Shown here: in pieces, positions 1 through 12,056 of the stretch | Layout of the letters: each line of letters opens with the position of its first letter | Numbering within the stretch: the stretch's first letter is position 1 | NCBI RefSeq assembly: GCF_018687715.1 | Contig: NC_056758.1 | Location: forward strand, 29,018,967 to 29,082,966 | Reading direction: 5' to 3' | Source of the DNA: Carya illinoinensis | Lineage: Eukaryota; Streptophyta; Magnoliopsida; Fagales; Juglandaceae | Length of the DNA stretch: 64,000 bases | The notes under the pieces: model-generated | Databases searched by the model: none | Seen by the model: only the letters and a program-made list of their open reading frames with translations | What the model was told of the DNA's origin: nothing | Translations under genes and position numbers: made by a program

Positions 1-1020
1 TTAACAGAATACTCCATCTTATGAGCTGCTGCTTGTTAGATGGCTGGAATTAGGCGTGAATTCATATTTCTTTGAAGTCGTCTTGATGATTCTTTTAAAG
101 ATAACTGAATTGAGCTGCTCAATAATCTCAACATCCAGTTATAACTTGCTATTAAATTTTTACATGCAGCTTCTATCGCTGTCAATTTGACCCAGCACTT
201 GGAGGAGAGATGACGCAACTGGAGTATCACAACTTTCTAAAGCCAGAAGAAATTTTCTGATATCATGCGTGCATATTATTTCGTTGCTACATATAATATT
301 CTTTTTGAACTTTGGTTATTTCCTTGATATAGGATATGAGTGAAGACGTTGTAAATATGTGTAAATTATGCTAGTGGCCTTCCAAAAAACCAAGGGAAAA
401 AATGAATGTCATGACTTTCTGATCTATTCATCACAAAATCTTAGATGCAAGTGGTCGTGTTGGAAACGCATATATTAGATTCTTCAATCTCAGTTGTGTC
501 TGTGATGTGTAGTTTGTAAATACTCATAAGATACAAGCGCTTGGATATATACCATTTAGCTTCGAGTGTGAGATGCATTCAAAGTATTTAAGTATTTCTT
601 TCCGTGACGTGCAAGCATTCCCACGTTTGATTTTGGTGGTCATTGGACTGTAATAGAGTGTTTTGGAAATCAAGCATCTTTTGCTGTATTATTTGATACG
701 GCATGCTTTGTCAATTGTGATGTTTAGTGTCAGAAAGCAAATTCGTAACAGAAACGTAGGTATTTGAGTATCCCCCCCGTATAACATTATAGAATGAATG
801 TCTGAGCGACATTTAATATTTTATAAAAAATATCGTAAGGTCTAATTTAGGCCCTAAAAAATAGGATATTTGGATAAATATGAATACCGTAGAAACCTCC
901 TGTTTACCAATTGTAGCGTCACTTTATTGAGCTCTATAAAGAGAGTATGACATGGAAAAAGTGAAGGTTTAGACAACATCTTAAAAGTGCACCCTTTGCC
1001 TTTTACATTTAACGAGGAAT
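1..1020. other. Intergenic sequence, no gene recognised
   Basis: AT-rich unique-looking sequence. Short open frames are present but show no domain, splice structure or codon bias that I recognise. I see no RNA gene and no clear repeat here. Confidence 0.5.
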
Positions 1021-1023
1021 AAG

Positions 1024-1165
1024 GACCGACGGCAGCCTTAGATCATTCCATATATTCATTGTTCAATTAAGCTCTTTTCAAAAAATACAAAGGATCGACG
1101 GTAGTATTAGATCATTCCATATATTCATTGTTCAACTAAGCTCTTTTCGAAAAATACAAACGATG
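1024..1165. repeat. Two-copy 69-bp direct duplication
   Basis: Two adjacent copies share GATCATTCCATATATTCATT followed by GTTCAA and AAGCTCTTTTC. The shared blocks start near 1041 and 1110, a 69-bp offset, with a few substitutions. This is a local tandem duplication in spacer DNA and no function is suggested. Confidence 0.8.
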
Positions 1166-1389
1166 AGTATCTTATTCTCTTTAACACATTTTGTACTCGT
1201 CTTTTACATATGCATATCATCTTTCTCATTACAACAGAACAAGTCTTTTGGGACGATAAATTTCATCGCACAAGATGTGATGTTCAAAAAAATTGACCTA
1301 AATTCATCATACACTTGCAAAGGATAATTTAGGACAAAAAAGAATTTTGCTCTAGAGAATATCTCTTTTTATCTTAGAAAATTTTTCAT

Positions 1390-2130
1390 CCCTATATAAT
1401 GTTCGAATGTTGGATTCGTATTCGAATTCAGAAACGGATTCAAACGTTTATGAGATGAGGTTGGTATTCGAATAGTTTATGTCACATTCAAATGTATTGA
1501 CAAACATTCAAAAGAATAATAGGTTGTTTGAATATTGAATGAATTCACGTTTCAATAAGAGTGATGTGTTCGAATGCTGAGATCATATATGTTTCAAACG
1601 TATGTTATATCTATTTGAATGTAAGTGATATGTATTCGAACGAGAATGCTGTTTGTTCAAATGTATGCTCGGATAAGGGTGAGATTTGTTTGAATGATGA
1701 GAACAAATATAGTTCGGGTGCATTCTAGCCTTAGGTGTTCAAACAACATATGGTAATGATATTGCCGTTCAAATAGGAGTGAAATGCATTTGAATAAAAG
1801 GGTAGTCGTTCAAATATCCGTTTGATTAAGAATGATATCGGTTTGAATATTAATGCAATATTTGGTTTGAATGCTACATGTTTTACTGTTCGAACATGGT
1901 TTGGTCAATCAATTTCTGTTCAAATAAAAGTGATGTTTGTTCAAATAAAAGTGGTATGCGTTTGAATGTCAAAGACTACAATTAGTTTGAACTAATATAA
2001 TGAATCAATGATTGTTCAAACATCATATGTTCCTGCTTTATACTGTTCAAATAGTGATTATACCGTTGGTTTTAAACATAGAACAGGCAACGCATTCCAA
2101 CACATGAAATTTCATTCGAACACAAGACAA
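1390..2130. repeat. TTCRAA/TTYGAA-rich degenerate repeat field (copy 1)
   Basis: The words TTCGAA, TTCAAA, TTTGAA and TTCAAAT recur roughly every 25-45 bases on both strands for about 740 bp, separated by unrelated AT-rich sequence. No ORF spans it. The arrangement resembles the subterminal motif clusters of DNA transposons, but no terminal inverted repeat was found. A second field of the same type lies at 19560-20600. Confidence 0.6.
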
Positions 2131-2640
2131 CAAATGTGAAATTGAAATATACCAAATAATTAAGCAATATTTGTTGGAAATTGTTATCTTGGAAATCAAT
2201 CAATCAAATTCTAGATCTAAATATTATAAAAAGTATTAAAAAATATGTTTGAGATGGTAATGGAGGCATAATCAACTATTAGGACATTATCATTATCATT
2301 TGCATCTTTTCAAGTCAAGCTTGGCGTTGAATGGCTAATTCCCTAAAGAGCTCCTCTTATTGCTGATGTTGTAATGGTATCTCCATTACGAATATTCAAA
2401 CTTGATCTATTTATTATATTGACAAGACTCCTACAAGAAGAAGCAAAATTAATAGACGCTATCAGATTAAAAAAAAAAAATGCATGGAATTAATATAATG
2501 AAATAATGCATTATCTAGTATATCAGCTCCTCAGTATTGTGATGAAAGTTGTGTTCCATACGATAGGATTGTTATTTCTTAAATGATGTTTTCGTTTCTA
2601 CTCGAGTAATTTAAAAAAATGATCTAAACATTCATATGCA
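2131..2640. other. Intergenic spacer
   Basis: AT-rich sequence with an A10 run near 2470. No gene, RNA or repeat structure that I can support. Confidence 0.45.
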
Positions 2641-3560
2641 AAAATTGCCAGGCCATCACCTCTCGAACTTTAGATACTGTCTAGTGAATTAACAATGAAA
2701 GACCCATATTTCTTTAAGAAAATCTACCATTCACTCTCTCTAAGATAGGAAGCTAGTATAAACTTATTATCAGCTATTTTGTAAACTTGTAAGACCGATG
2801 ATAATAAGTCTATACAAGTTTCCCATCTTGCATAGATTAAACGGAGAATTTTTTGAAGAATGAGTCTTTCACTGTTACTACATTTATCGAGGTTCGAGAG
2901 ACTATATAGTGAATTAACAATGAAAACACCTCCTTTCTTCAAGACAATTCTTTGTCCGAATGTCTACAAGATAGGAAGGTGGTATAGACTTATTATTAGT
3001 TGGATAATAATAAGTTTATATAAGATTCTGGCTAATAATAAGTCTATATAAGATTCCAGTATTGTAGAGAATGAACAAAGAATTATCTTGAAAAATGTGG
3101 CGCTTTCATTATTACTTCACTTGTCGAGGTTTGAGAGAGTGTGTAGTGAAGTAACAATGAAAGTCGCATATTTTTTCAAGATTATCATCTGGTACAACTT
3201 GTGCAAGACAGAAAATCAATATAGAATTATTATTAGCCGTCTTGTAACCTTGTAAGACGGATAATAATGTGACCTTATATGATGGATAATAATAAGTTTA
3301 TATAAGCTTTTAGTCTTGCAGAGATCAAACGTAGAATGCTCTTGAAAAAAGTGAGGCTTTTATTGTTACTTCACTTATCAAGGTCGGAGAGAATGTGTAG
3401 TATAGTAACAATGAAAGCCCTATATTTTTTTCAAGAGATTCTCCATTCATTCTCTACAAGACTAGAAGCTTGTATGGACATATTATTAGTTATCTTATAA
3501 ACTTGTAAGATAGATAATAATAAGTTTATATAAACTTTCCGTCTTACAGATAATAAATGA
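2641..3560. repeat. Four tandem palindromic units of 225-254 bp
   Basis: The anchor AACAATGAAA recurs at 2691, 2916, 3153 and 3407, giving unit lengths of 225, 237 and 254 bp. Each unit is also an imperfect inverted repeat: a left half with AACAATGAAAG...TTTCAAGA...TTCATTCTCTACAAG is answered by a right half with CTTGAAAAA...CTTTCATTGTTAC. The centre is a smaller hairpin (TATAGACTTATTATTAG against TAATAATAAGTYTATA). Joints carry a conserved spacer around ATCGAGGTTCGAGAGA. This is an array of fold-back (MITE-like) units. It has no protein-coding capacity; the short ORFs here are incidental. Confidence 0.8.
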
Positions 3561-3879
3561 AGACTCATCTTTAAAAAAATAGGGTTTTGTTATTGCTGTA
3601 TTGCATAGTCTCTGATCTTTGAACATGAAGAGAAATTTTTGATTATAATAATTTAGTTTTATTCTTTCTGAATTGGGAGGGAAGAGAAATATCATTTAAG
3701 AGTTATAAATGAAATCATACAAAACTATTTTTTTTTTAGTTGGCATCATTATGTGTGCAGAGAAGTGAATGTGACTATCTTGTCAGACCGTTTTCTAGAT
3801 ATAGCTATTGTTGATTTGAGACAATTTGTTGATTTGTGAGTGCAGAAAACAAGAAAAAGTCTGGATGCAGTCGTTTTGA
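3561..3879. other. Spacer upstream of the candidate element end
   Basis: AT-rich spacer with a T9 run near 3728. No gene seen. It becomes less AT-rich toward 3850, where the GTAAACGG...CCACGT block begins. Confidence 0.4.
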
Positions 3880-3912
3880 GTAAACGGCTCGTAAGTGGCT
3901 CCGCCACGTGGA
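3880..3912 (+). repeat. Candidate left terminal inverted repeat of a MULE-like element
   Basis: The block reads GTAAACGG, then GTGGC, then CCACGT. The reverse complement of 18097-18143 has the same three words in the same order (GTAAACGG...GTGGC...CCACGT) with different spacing. The two blocks enclose a convergent gene pair, which would fit a Mutator-like element. Similarity outside these words is weak and no convincing 9-bp target duplication was found. Confidence 0.3.
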
Positions 3913-4022
3913 TTAAAACGAAAATGCTCCGTTTTGAGTCCTTGAAGCTGTTTTCATTTGCCGTGTCGATTTAGTCCCTCAGAATCGAAGTTTCCCTCCG
4001 GAGTCAATTTCCCTTCTTCATT

Positions 4023-4025
<3 letters not shown>

Positions 4026-4098
<73 letters not shown>

Positions 4099-4170
4099 TT
4101 TCCTTCAATCGTTTCCCTCTCCCTCAGATTCAGCTTATTCCATTTCCCTCTCTCTCTCTCTCTCTCTCTC
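4026..4170. repeat. TC and AC microsatellites
   Basis: (TC)n at about 4026-4063 is followed by (AC)n at about 4067-4097, with another (TC)n at 4148-4170. They lie in a pyrimidine-rich stretch upstream of the GRF gene, a composition common in plant 5' untranslated leaders. Confidence 0.9.
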
Positions 4171-4294
4171 CCATTCTGTTTTCCTCCTCTGTCTATTCAG
4201 TCGCTTGGGATTCTCGAGTCCATCGTGATCTCTGAATGATAGCTCAAGTCTGGTGGACTGAGAAGTGTCAGAAGTGACCAAAGATACCCATTTG

Positions 4295-4445
4295 CAAAAC
4301 CCTAACCCTAACCAGCCTAGATCTAACCCTAACCCTAACCCTAACCATTTGCAAAACCCTAACTCAAATTGAACGTGAAACCCTAACTCTTCACCCCAGA
4401 CTGAAACCCTAACCCTAAGCAGCCTAGATCTAACCCTAAACCTTG
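4295..4445 (+). repeat. Interstitial telomere-like CCCTAA repeats
   Basis: CCCTAA/CCCTAAC words occur in several short runs, the longest being three to four consecutive copies near 4326-4346. Two partial copies of a larger block occur (runs of CCCTAA, then CAGCCTAGATC, then CCCTAA). The words match the plant telomere unit, but the interruptions argue for a promoter or leader telo-box cluster or a small duplicated motif, not a chromosome end. Confidence 0.8.
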
Positions 4446-4599
4446 ATCCAGAAACTGTCCAGGTTATTTGCTATTTTTATATTACTGTATTTGTGCATTA
4501 TTGTATTTATGTATTTATGTATTTTGGTATTTCTGTAGTTTCTGCGATTGGTATTATTGGCATTGTTATTTCAATGTTATTATTGGTATTTCTTCATAT

Positions 4600-5425
4600 G
4601 TTTGTGTTTATGAATATTGGGATTTGATAAACATTATTTGTGTGTATTGGTATTTCTTCATATGTTTTTGTTTGGGTCAATATTGGGATTTGATAAACAT
4701 TATTTGTGTGTATTGATATTTCTTCATATGTTTCTGTTTATGAATATTGCGATTTGATAAACATTATTTGTGTGTATTGGCATTTCTTCATATCTTTCTG
4801 TTTATATATATTGGGATTTGATAAACATTATTTGTGTGTATTACTATTTCATTTCTTCATATCTTTCTGTTTATAAATATTGGGATTTGATAAACATTAT
4901 TTGTGTATTGCTATTTCTTCATATGTTTCTGTTTATGAATATTAGGATTTGATAAACATTATTTGTGTGTATTGCTATTTCTTCATATGTTTCTGTTTAT
5001 GAATATTGAGATTTGATAAAACATTATATTTGTGTATTGGTATTTCTGTAGATGTTTCTGTTTATGAATATTGGGATTTGATAAAACATTATATTTGTGT
5101 ATTGGTATTTCTTTAGATCTTTCTGTTTATGCATATTGGGATTTGATAAAACATTATATTTGTGTATTGGTATTTCTGTAGATCTTTTTGTTTAACTTGT
5201 TTGGGATTTGATAAAACATTAATTTTGTGTACTGGTATTTCTATAGATCTTTCTGTTTATGCATATTGGGATTTGATAAAACATTAATTTTGTGTATTGG
5301 TATTTCTGTAAATCTTTCTGTTTAACTTGTTTGGGATTTGATAAAACATTAGTTTTGCGTATTGGTATTTCTGTAGATATTTCTGTTTATTCATACTGGG
5401 ATTTGATAAAACATTAGTGTTTAAC
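4600..5425 (+). repeat. 65-bp minisatellite, 13 copies, with dimeric higher-order units
   Basis: The core GATTTGATAAA recurs 13 times between 4621 and 5400 at 62-70-bp spacing (mean about 65). Each unit also carries a TGTGTATTGGTATTTCTK block and a TTTCTGTTTATGNATATTGG block. The last units alternate between a TTTATGCATATTGGG form and a TTTAACTTGTTTGGG form, so a ~130-bp dimer has amplified. The period is not a multiple of three and the ORFs over it are incidental. It ends about 140 bp before the GRF start codon. Confidence 0.92.
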
Positions 5426-5466
5426 CTGTTTATAATATGCCATAGTTGGAGTGTATATTTCGTCTC

Positions 5467-5490
5467 CCATATATATATATATATATATAT
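5467..5490. repeat. (AT)n microsatellite
   Basis: Twelve or so AT dinucleotides between the minisatellite and the GRF gene. Confidence 0.95.
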
Positions 5491-5561
5491 TGTCTTATAA
5501 TATACTGTCTCATAACATACTGATTTGTGGGTTCGTTTTACAACAATATCCATGATAGCAA

Positions 5562-5973
5562 ATGAGTTCTGCTTCTCATTTCGGGTTAAGTTTGGAGAGA
5601 CCACTTTGCTATTGTGGCTCCCAAGCGAAGTTAAGGATTTCTGGAAAAGCAAACTCTTTTGGTAGAAGATTTTTCAATTGTCCAAACTATAAGATGAAAA
5701 AAAAAATGTGACTTTTTTGAGTGGATTGATATTCAAAGTGAGCAAAACAGTTGCTGTAAAATAACATTGGAGTTAACTGAACGGAGGCACGACATGGTAC
5801 TTAATGAGCGGCTACGCATCGAACAAGTCAAATTCAAAGCATTGGAGAAGAAGTATAAGGGAGTCTTCAATGTATTAATCTTGACATGGTTTTTTTTAGT
5901 AATAGTTTGTGGTGTAATTTTGATGTATCCAGTGTCTTATTATGAATCTCAGCCAATGCTACGACTGATGTAG
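5562..5973 (+). pseudogene. GRF-type zinc finger protein with C-terminal membrane segment, frameshifted
   Basis: This resembles the small plant GRF zinc-finger proteins (At4g04775-like). From ATG 5562 the frame gives CYCGSQAKLR, then NSFGRRFFNCPNY: the CxC...GRxFxxC half of the finger. A run of ten A (5697-5706) then shifts the frame and reaches TGA. Removing one base restores the last half of the finger (CDFFEWID). A charged coiled segment (about 5767-5850) and one hydrophobic segment (WFFLVIVCGVILM) then lead to a stop at 5971-5973. The finger binds zinc and probably nucleic acid. Its tail points at FAR1-like 3' end 7102, so the two genes are convergent. It could still be expressed if the A run is a sequencing slip; otherwise it is a recent pseudogene. 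The 5' leader would contain the minisatellite or be spliced. Confidence 0.72.
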
Positions 5974-7101
5974 CCCGTTGTATTTTTTTAACCACTAGTA
6001 TTAGTTGATGAGTACTATACCTTCTGTTTATGTTTGGAGAACATCCAGACTGTTTATGAATATTGGTCATTTTGATGTATTAACAGGTTAGTCGTTAGGG
6101 CCTCACTACATTATTGTAATGAGGAATTTCTGAATGTATTATTACTTGTTGTAACCTGTGACTTATGAGTTGTAACTGCAAGAACATTTTGGAGTACTGG
6201 AGGTGATCCAGCTGTTTATTCTATTGTTTTTGTACTGAGCAATTTCTGTAAAACATCTTTGGCATTTGAATGAGAAATCAAATTCTGGTAGCAATTACTT
6301 GCTGTGTACAAAATTCGTAACCTGTAACCCCTAGCAATTACTGCCCGTGTACATGCCCAAATATAAAACATTTCCCTCAATTGTCCAGCTGTGTACATGA
6401 TGCCATCCATGTATCAAACCCCCATACGAACTTCATGTATAGGTGAGCAACCCAAATAAATGGCCTTAACCTGAATCGAATTCCCGTGTACACGAATAAG
6501 GCAAAATGTCTAAAATTATCTTACAAGTTCCGTATAGCTTCTGGACATGTATAGGTGACCAATAATGTTTTAGTATAACCTTATTTCAACTACAAATAAA
6601 ATGACACTCCTACATAACCTATTTATTGACCAGTAATATTACAAGGTTTCATAATCTGTTTATTTTCATAAATATTACCATTTGTGGAAAAAAATATTAA
6701 AATTAAGCACCAAACCAATATTTCTTCATCCATTATGCCATAACCTGTTTTACCACCTTAAGCAGTTACAATTTTTCATTTGCAGTTTAATTTCCATAAA
6801 TATTTCTCTTTTGCAAAAAAAAATTGACATAACCTCCTCTAAACAATTCTCCATCAAGTTCTTCATAACCTGTTGTATTTACATAATTATTACAATCAAA
6901 TATCCACTGTTTAACCCACATCAAATAACACAAATTTTCATTCAAGCCTATTGGCTAACCTCCTTCTTGCCACACACATACGGATTGAAATACACAAAAT
7001 ATCAACAAATGTACAAAAATACACAAAAAATTTTGCAAATTCCATCCACATACATAATTACATGATTGACACAAATATCTCATCTCCACACATGAACTAG
7101 T
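5974..7101. other. Spacer between two convergent genes
   Basis: AT-rich sequence with several stray copies of minisatellite words (GTTTATGAATATTGG near 6050) and repeated CATAACCTGTTT/CATAAATATTA words at 6640-6900. No gene is recognised. It probably holds the 3' untranslated regions of the GRF and FAR1-like genes. Confidence 0.45.
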
Positions 7102-9564
7102 TTACTGCCACTCTTGTGACCCATCTCTACCCAAAGAGCTCCGGTTGCGCTCCATCCAATCAAAAAAAATCTGAAAAAAAATTAGCCAATTTCCTTCTCA
7201 TGGAAATATTACAATTGATATTAAAATTAAAAAAAATTAGAAATCTTACACTTTCTTGACTACCAATGGGATGAGATTGCGTGGTTCCACTACTGTTAAA
7301 ATCCACTGAATTGTCTAGAACTTGCTGTATCCACCATAAATTCCTGCGAGTGTCCATGACTGCTGTATCTCTGTCATCAAATAAATTCATGGGCGTGCCC
7401 ATGGATTCTGTATCCCTTTCATCTCGCTAACAATTAAGAAAAAAAAGCAGGACGTGAATAAAACTGATTTTTTTTTTTTTTTTGTCTAAACCACGTATGA
7501 ACCCAAAAAGTATATATGATTAAACTTTGCCAAATTAATATAATTATATGCACCTGTTTGCGTTTTCCTCCAACTTGTGTTTTCTTCTATTTGGCTTTAA
7601 GCTTCCGAATGTCTATCTCCATCCTAGATACTCTTATAAGAGATGGAGGTCTTCCTTTCCCTCTGACAATAAGTGGACTCTTGACTTGTTGTGAACTACC
7701 AATTGCAGTATCACTTGTCGTAAAACCATATTTGAAACCTTTTTTCGGCAAAGAGATTTTAAATAGGACAAAATATAATTATAGAAATTGTGACGAAATG
7801 AGAAAATTTTTGTTTAAAATACACAAGAAACAGGTTCATCGCCTTCGAACATGTTTGGGTCATAGATAAGGGGCGCTGGTTCTGACGATATATTCCAGTC
7901 ATCTCATTTATCCTCTTCTTTGCATCTTCAAATTGCTCATTAGAATCCACCGCATAATCTATCATCTCATAACATATATTCAAAAGGATTGTGTGTCTAT
8001 TACAATTTGGCCTTTGATCCCATGCATCGTAGCTACTTCGGATTAACATGTATCTCCTCTTGATGTCCTTCCTTCATCGGTCTAAAATGTATTGGTTTGG
8101 CAATGATTTTATACCATTAGATTTGAATGCAACCAAAATATGCCTACATAGTATCCCCCTCATCTGAAATAACCCACATGAACAGTTTGCATTGCAGTCA
8201 TCCACATTAAAATCCACTGAATATGTAACATGTTTTGTGAACTCCTGAATACGAACTTCATCTTCTACCAAGTACCTCCTCATTACACCATCAGATGTTT
8301 GTAGAGATATATCCAAATCAAGCAAATCAATTACTTGCTGTTGAACTTCCTTAAATTTAGAGTTGGTGTACAACTCTTGAAATTTCTTTTCAATTGGAGA
8401 TCTAGATACGCAGGGAATGGTGCCGCTGAATGACTAGAATTCCGCCTGATTTTCATTTTCAATTTTTTCTTCAATGCATTGTCAAAATGGTCGACAAACT
8501 CTTTCAATCTTGTCTTTGAATGGACATAACCGTAAAAAAATGCATTCATACTCTCGTTTCGCGGGGTTGTACTCATTCCAGCCCAAAAGTACTCTTTTAG
8601 GAAAACTGGTACCCAATGCTCACGTTCATTGTATAAACTTGTCAACCATGCATTCTCATGTAAGTCGTATGTCTTAATAAACCCAGCCCAACAATTTTCA
8701 AACTCCTCAATAGTTTGTGTGTAGTAAACACATTTCATCAGCTCAGTTTTCATCCCAAGTCTGTATCTAGCAGATGATCCAAGCTTCTCGAGGACTTTCT
8801 TAAGTATATGCCATAGGCAAAATCTATGTCGAGTTTCTGGAAAGACAATAGCAATTGCATTTTTCATTGCTTTGTCTTGATCAGTAATAATAGCCTTTGG
8901 AGCTACTCCATCTATACACTGCAACCAGGTTTGGAACAGCCATGCAAATGTCACCGTGTCCTCATTGGAAATCAATCCAGCTCCCAAAAGAATCGACTGC
9001 CGGTGATGGTTTACACCAACAAATGGTGCAAAGGGCACCCCATACCTATTAGTCAGGTATTTGGTGTCGAATGTCACGACATTACCAAAATACTTATAGG
9101 CTTCCTGATTACGTGGATCTGCCCAAAATACATTTTTTAACCTCCCGTCATCGTCTAAATCCATAAACACAAAAAAGTAGTTATTCTTGAACAGCATCCT
9201 CATAAAATAATCACGAAGTGCTCCAGCACCACCTGCACCAAGTCGCAGATGACGAGTTTTGTCGATGTAATTGCGACAATCCTTTTCTAAAAATGGGAGG
9301 TTCTCAAAGCCACCTGCGCCAACTACAAGAGATCCATAATTTTTGTTCATTCGGATGCCAGCTAAGTCATTTGTGTCTAGGACTCTTTTAACGGTCTCGC
9401 TAACTTCTCTATTACATCGAAAGAAGCGGGATTTCTGTGGGCTGATTACATGATTATGTGAATTATTCATTGTTGTCAACCGCATCTTTCCCTCAATTCT
9501 TAGTGCATTAATCCGGGCCTTACAGTCCGTCTTGCCCGTCGGAGGTGGGTTTGCCGAATTGGAA

Positions 9565-9572
9565 CTCTTAAT
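9565..9572. repeat. hAT target-site duplication, left copy
   Basis: CTCTTAAT immediately before the terminal TAGGGGTGTGC. An identical octamer follows the other end at 15405-15412. Confidence 0.95.
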
Positions 9573-9859
9573 TAGGGGTGTGCAAAATTTCGAAGTGTTC
9601 GATTCCGGTTGACTTCTGCTCTGATTTCTACTCTGACGGAATCGGAGGGTTCAGAAGTCGGAGTCAGAATCGGAGCAGTTCCGACTCCGTAACGGAAGTC
9701 GGAATCGGTAAACCACAGGTTCCGAATTCCGATTTCAATTCTGACTTTTTAAAAAAAAAAATCCAGATGCAAAACCGTTTTGCATCTGGTTTTTGTCTAC
9801 CTGTTAATTGGAACGGCATCGTTCCATTTAAAGAGAACGACACCGTTTGAACTTTGAAT

Positions 9860-12040
9860 CATGGCTAAATGGCCATAAGCAATTCTTCGTCTGTTCCTCA
9901 CTCGAGTCCTCGACCAGTTGACCATTTAGCCGTGATTCCTCACGCAGCCACGCTCACGACTCACTGTCCTCAGCTGCTCAGCACTTAGCTCAGACTCATC
10001 TCACCGACGACGCCACAGCCCCCCATCGACCATAGTCCACCGTAAATTGACAGAGGTTGTCGTCGCCGCAGTGCCAAATTGCAACCAAGATAATACAATC
10101 GGTAAATTTAAATTTTTCCTTTGTGTATTTGCTTGAAAGATTTGATATTATTTATTTGATAATTGGAAATTGCCCGTGAATGTTCTGTTTTCTACGTTGG
10201 CCGTGAATGTATTGAGGAGGATGATGGTCTTTTTCAACCATTGTGTGTTAGTTGGATGGACTTTGAAGGCTACGGCCTATGTGTTTGTGGAAATGTCACA
10301 AAGAAAGTCAGTAACACGATTGTATTTTACTTGTATGAGTTATTGACATATTGTATTTTAATGTTCTTCTATGTTGTTTATGGGTTGCTTGAATGCAAAT
10401 TTCTAGCCAAATGGTGTTTTAATTTTGGTTTCAAAATTTTAAATTAACCTATCTTGTAGCACTTGTCAAACCTAAGAAAATGTGGATACAAAACAACTAG
10501 TCTCATTCTCACGTGACTAAAATGAGGTATCTTGAGAAATGTGAATATGTCATCTTTGAAACAACTTTGTTAATTCGATCGGGACAAAACAAATAACCCT
10601 TCCGATCACTCCCAGCTGAATGATTTCCTTGACAGAATTTTGCTGTTTTGACCCTTGGTAAGAAAAGTTGATTTATACTTTGTAATTTCGGCCTTCTTCT
10701 AATCTTTTCAATTTTGGGTGGGTTAGTAAAATACTGGTCTTTTTTTACAGACCACATAAGCTTAGCAAACATTTTGATTTCTATATCCTTTCACATCATT
10801 CTTTGCAATATGGGATTTTGTGCATGGAGAACAACTTGGAGTAATTCATTAGAGCATTCTCTTTATATTGTCACAAGTGTCTGAGGCAGAACAAATCACA
10901 TTTCAAGGAGGGCAGATTTGAACCTGCCTAGAACTAGTCATGTGGACAGGGAAAAAAATGAAGTAACATTTCCCCCCAATAAAGTGAGGCACAGGTGAGC
11001 TATCAAGAATTTAGGAACAAAATATGTTCGTCACCTTCTAAGCAAAATGAGGGTAGGAAACAGAGTTAGACGAAATTGGGTGCGCACTTTGTGTTCACAA
11101 AGTGCTACAAGCATCAAATACGAGGAGAGTTTAAATGCTTTGTCTCGTATACAAGTCACCAAATCCTTTTGCCTTTGTTCATCAAGACCCTTGGAATCAA
11201 TTAGATTAATATGAGGTGGCTCCTTTGGATACTACCATGATACAGAAATTGTTAGTGCATAGTCTATAAGATGACATGCAATAATCACTAGCTAGATTAT
11301 TAGAACATAATCACAAAAATGTCAAAGCAAGTAATCACTGGTTGGAAAAATATATTTTGCATTCTAGTATACTGAAGCATGAGTCATGACCCTAAAACCC
11401 CCCCACCAACCCAAAAAAAAAAACCCAAACACGCACAACCATAAAAAAAATCAACAAAATATATATTATCGTATTTCTTTATCACTAAACAAAGCCCTAT
11501 GTTTTCATAGATCATCATATTGGTAGAAAATGTAACCAGAGATCATGTATACAAGGCATCTATACATATATACTTACTAACCACTGCATCTATTTGGTTA
11601 TGAAAACATATATGCATCAATATGAGTGTGTATATGCTTTGATATACCTGGGAACCTCCTCGGATGCCAAGAAGTCCCTCCACAAACTACAAAGAGAAAA
11701 GTTGAATAAAAATAAATGGTATTGTATTACAAAGTCGATTATACCAGTAAATCATCCAAGGAAGAAGTTGAAATATTGCCTAGCTGGTGGCAGCTTAATA
11801 TGTTAGAGCAGTACTCGTACTTAATATAGCTTTTCTATAAATGCATTTTAATTCATATTTGGAAAAGCAAGTTACTTTAATTTTACTCTTTTTGTAATTA
11901 AATCATGCATGTGCTTCAATACAATAGCAATTTCCATGCATATTGATCTTCATCTATACCATTGAATTTGTTTTTACTCTTTCTTATAATATTGATTCTT
12001 GATTTTATTTAATAAACTTTGACATTTTTGGAACTAAATG
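9860..12040. other. Non-coding 5' part of the hAT element
   Basis: Between the left subterminal repeats and the transposase ATG. Mostly AT-rich, with a short GC-richer block at 9890-10090 that may be the leader or promoter. Open frames here match nothing I know. Confidence 0.5.
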
Positions 12041-12056
12041 TGTCAGATTTCAAGCT

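Noticed and set aside
4295..4445. True chromosome end
   Set aside because: CCCTAA runs are short and interrupted, and lie between transposon genes.
4468..4952. Two Trp/Tyr-rich ORFs over the minisatellite
   Set aside because: The unit is about 65 bp, not a multiple of three, and openness follows from the repeat composition.
4600..5425. CRISPR-like array
   Set aside because: Units are tandem with no unique spacers and the DNA is plant nuclear; it is a minisatellite.
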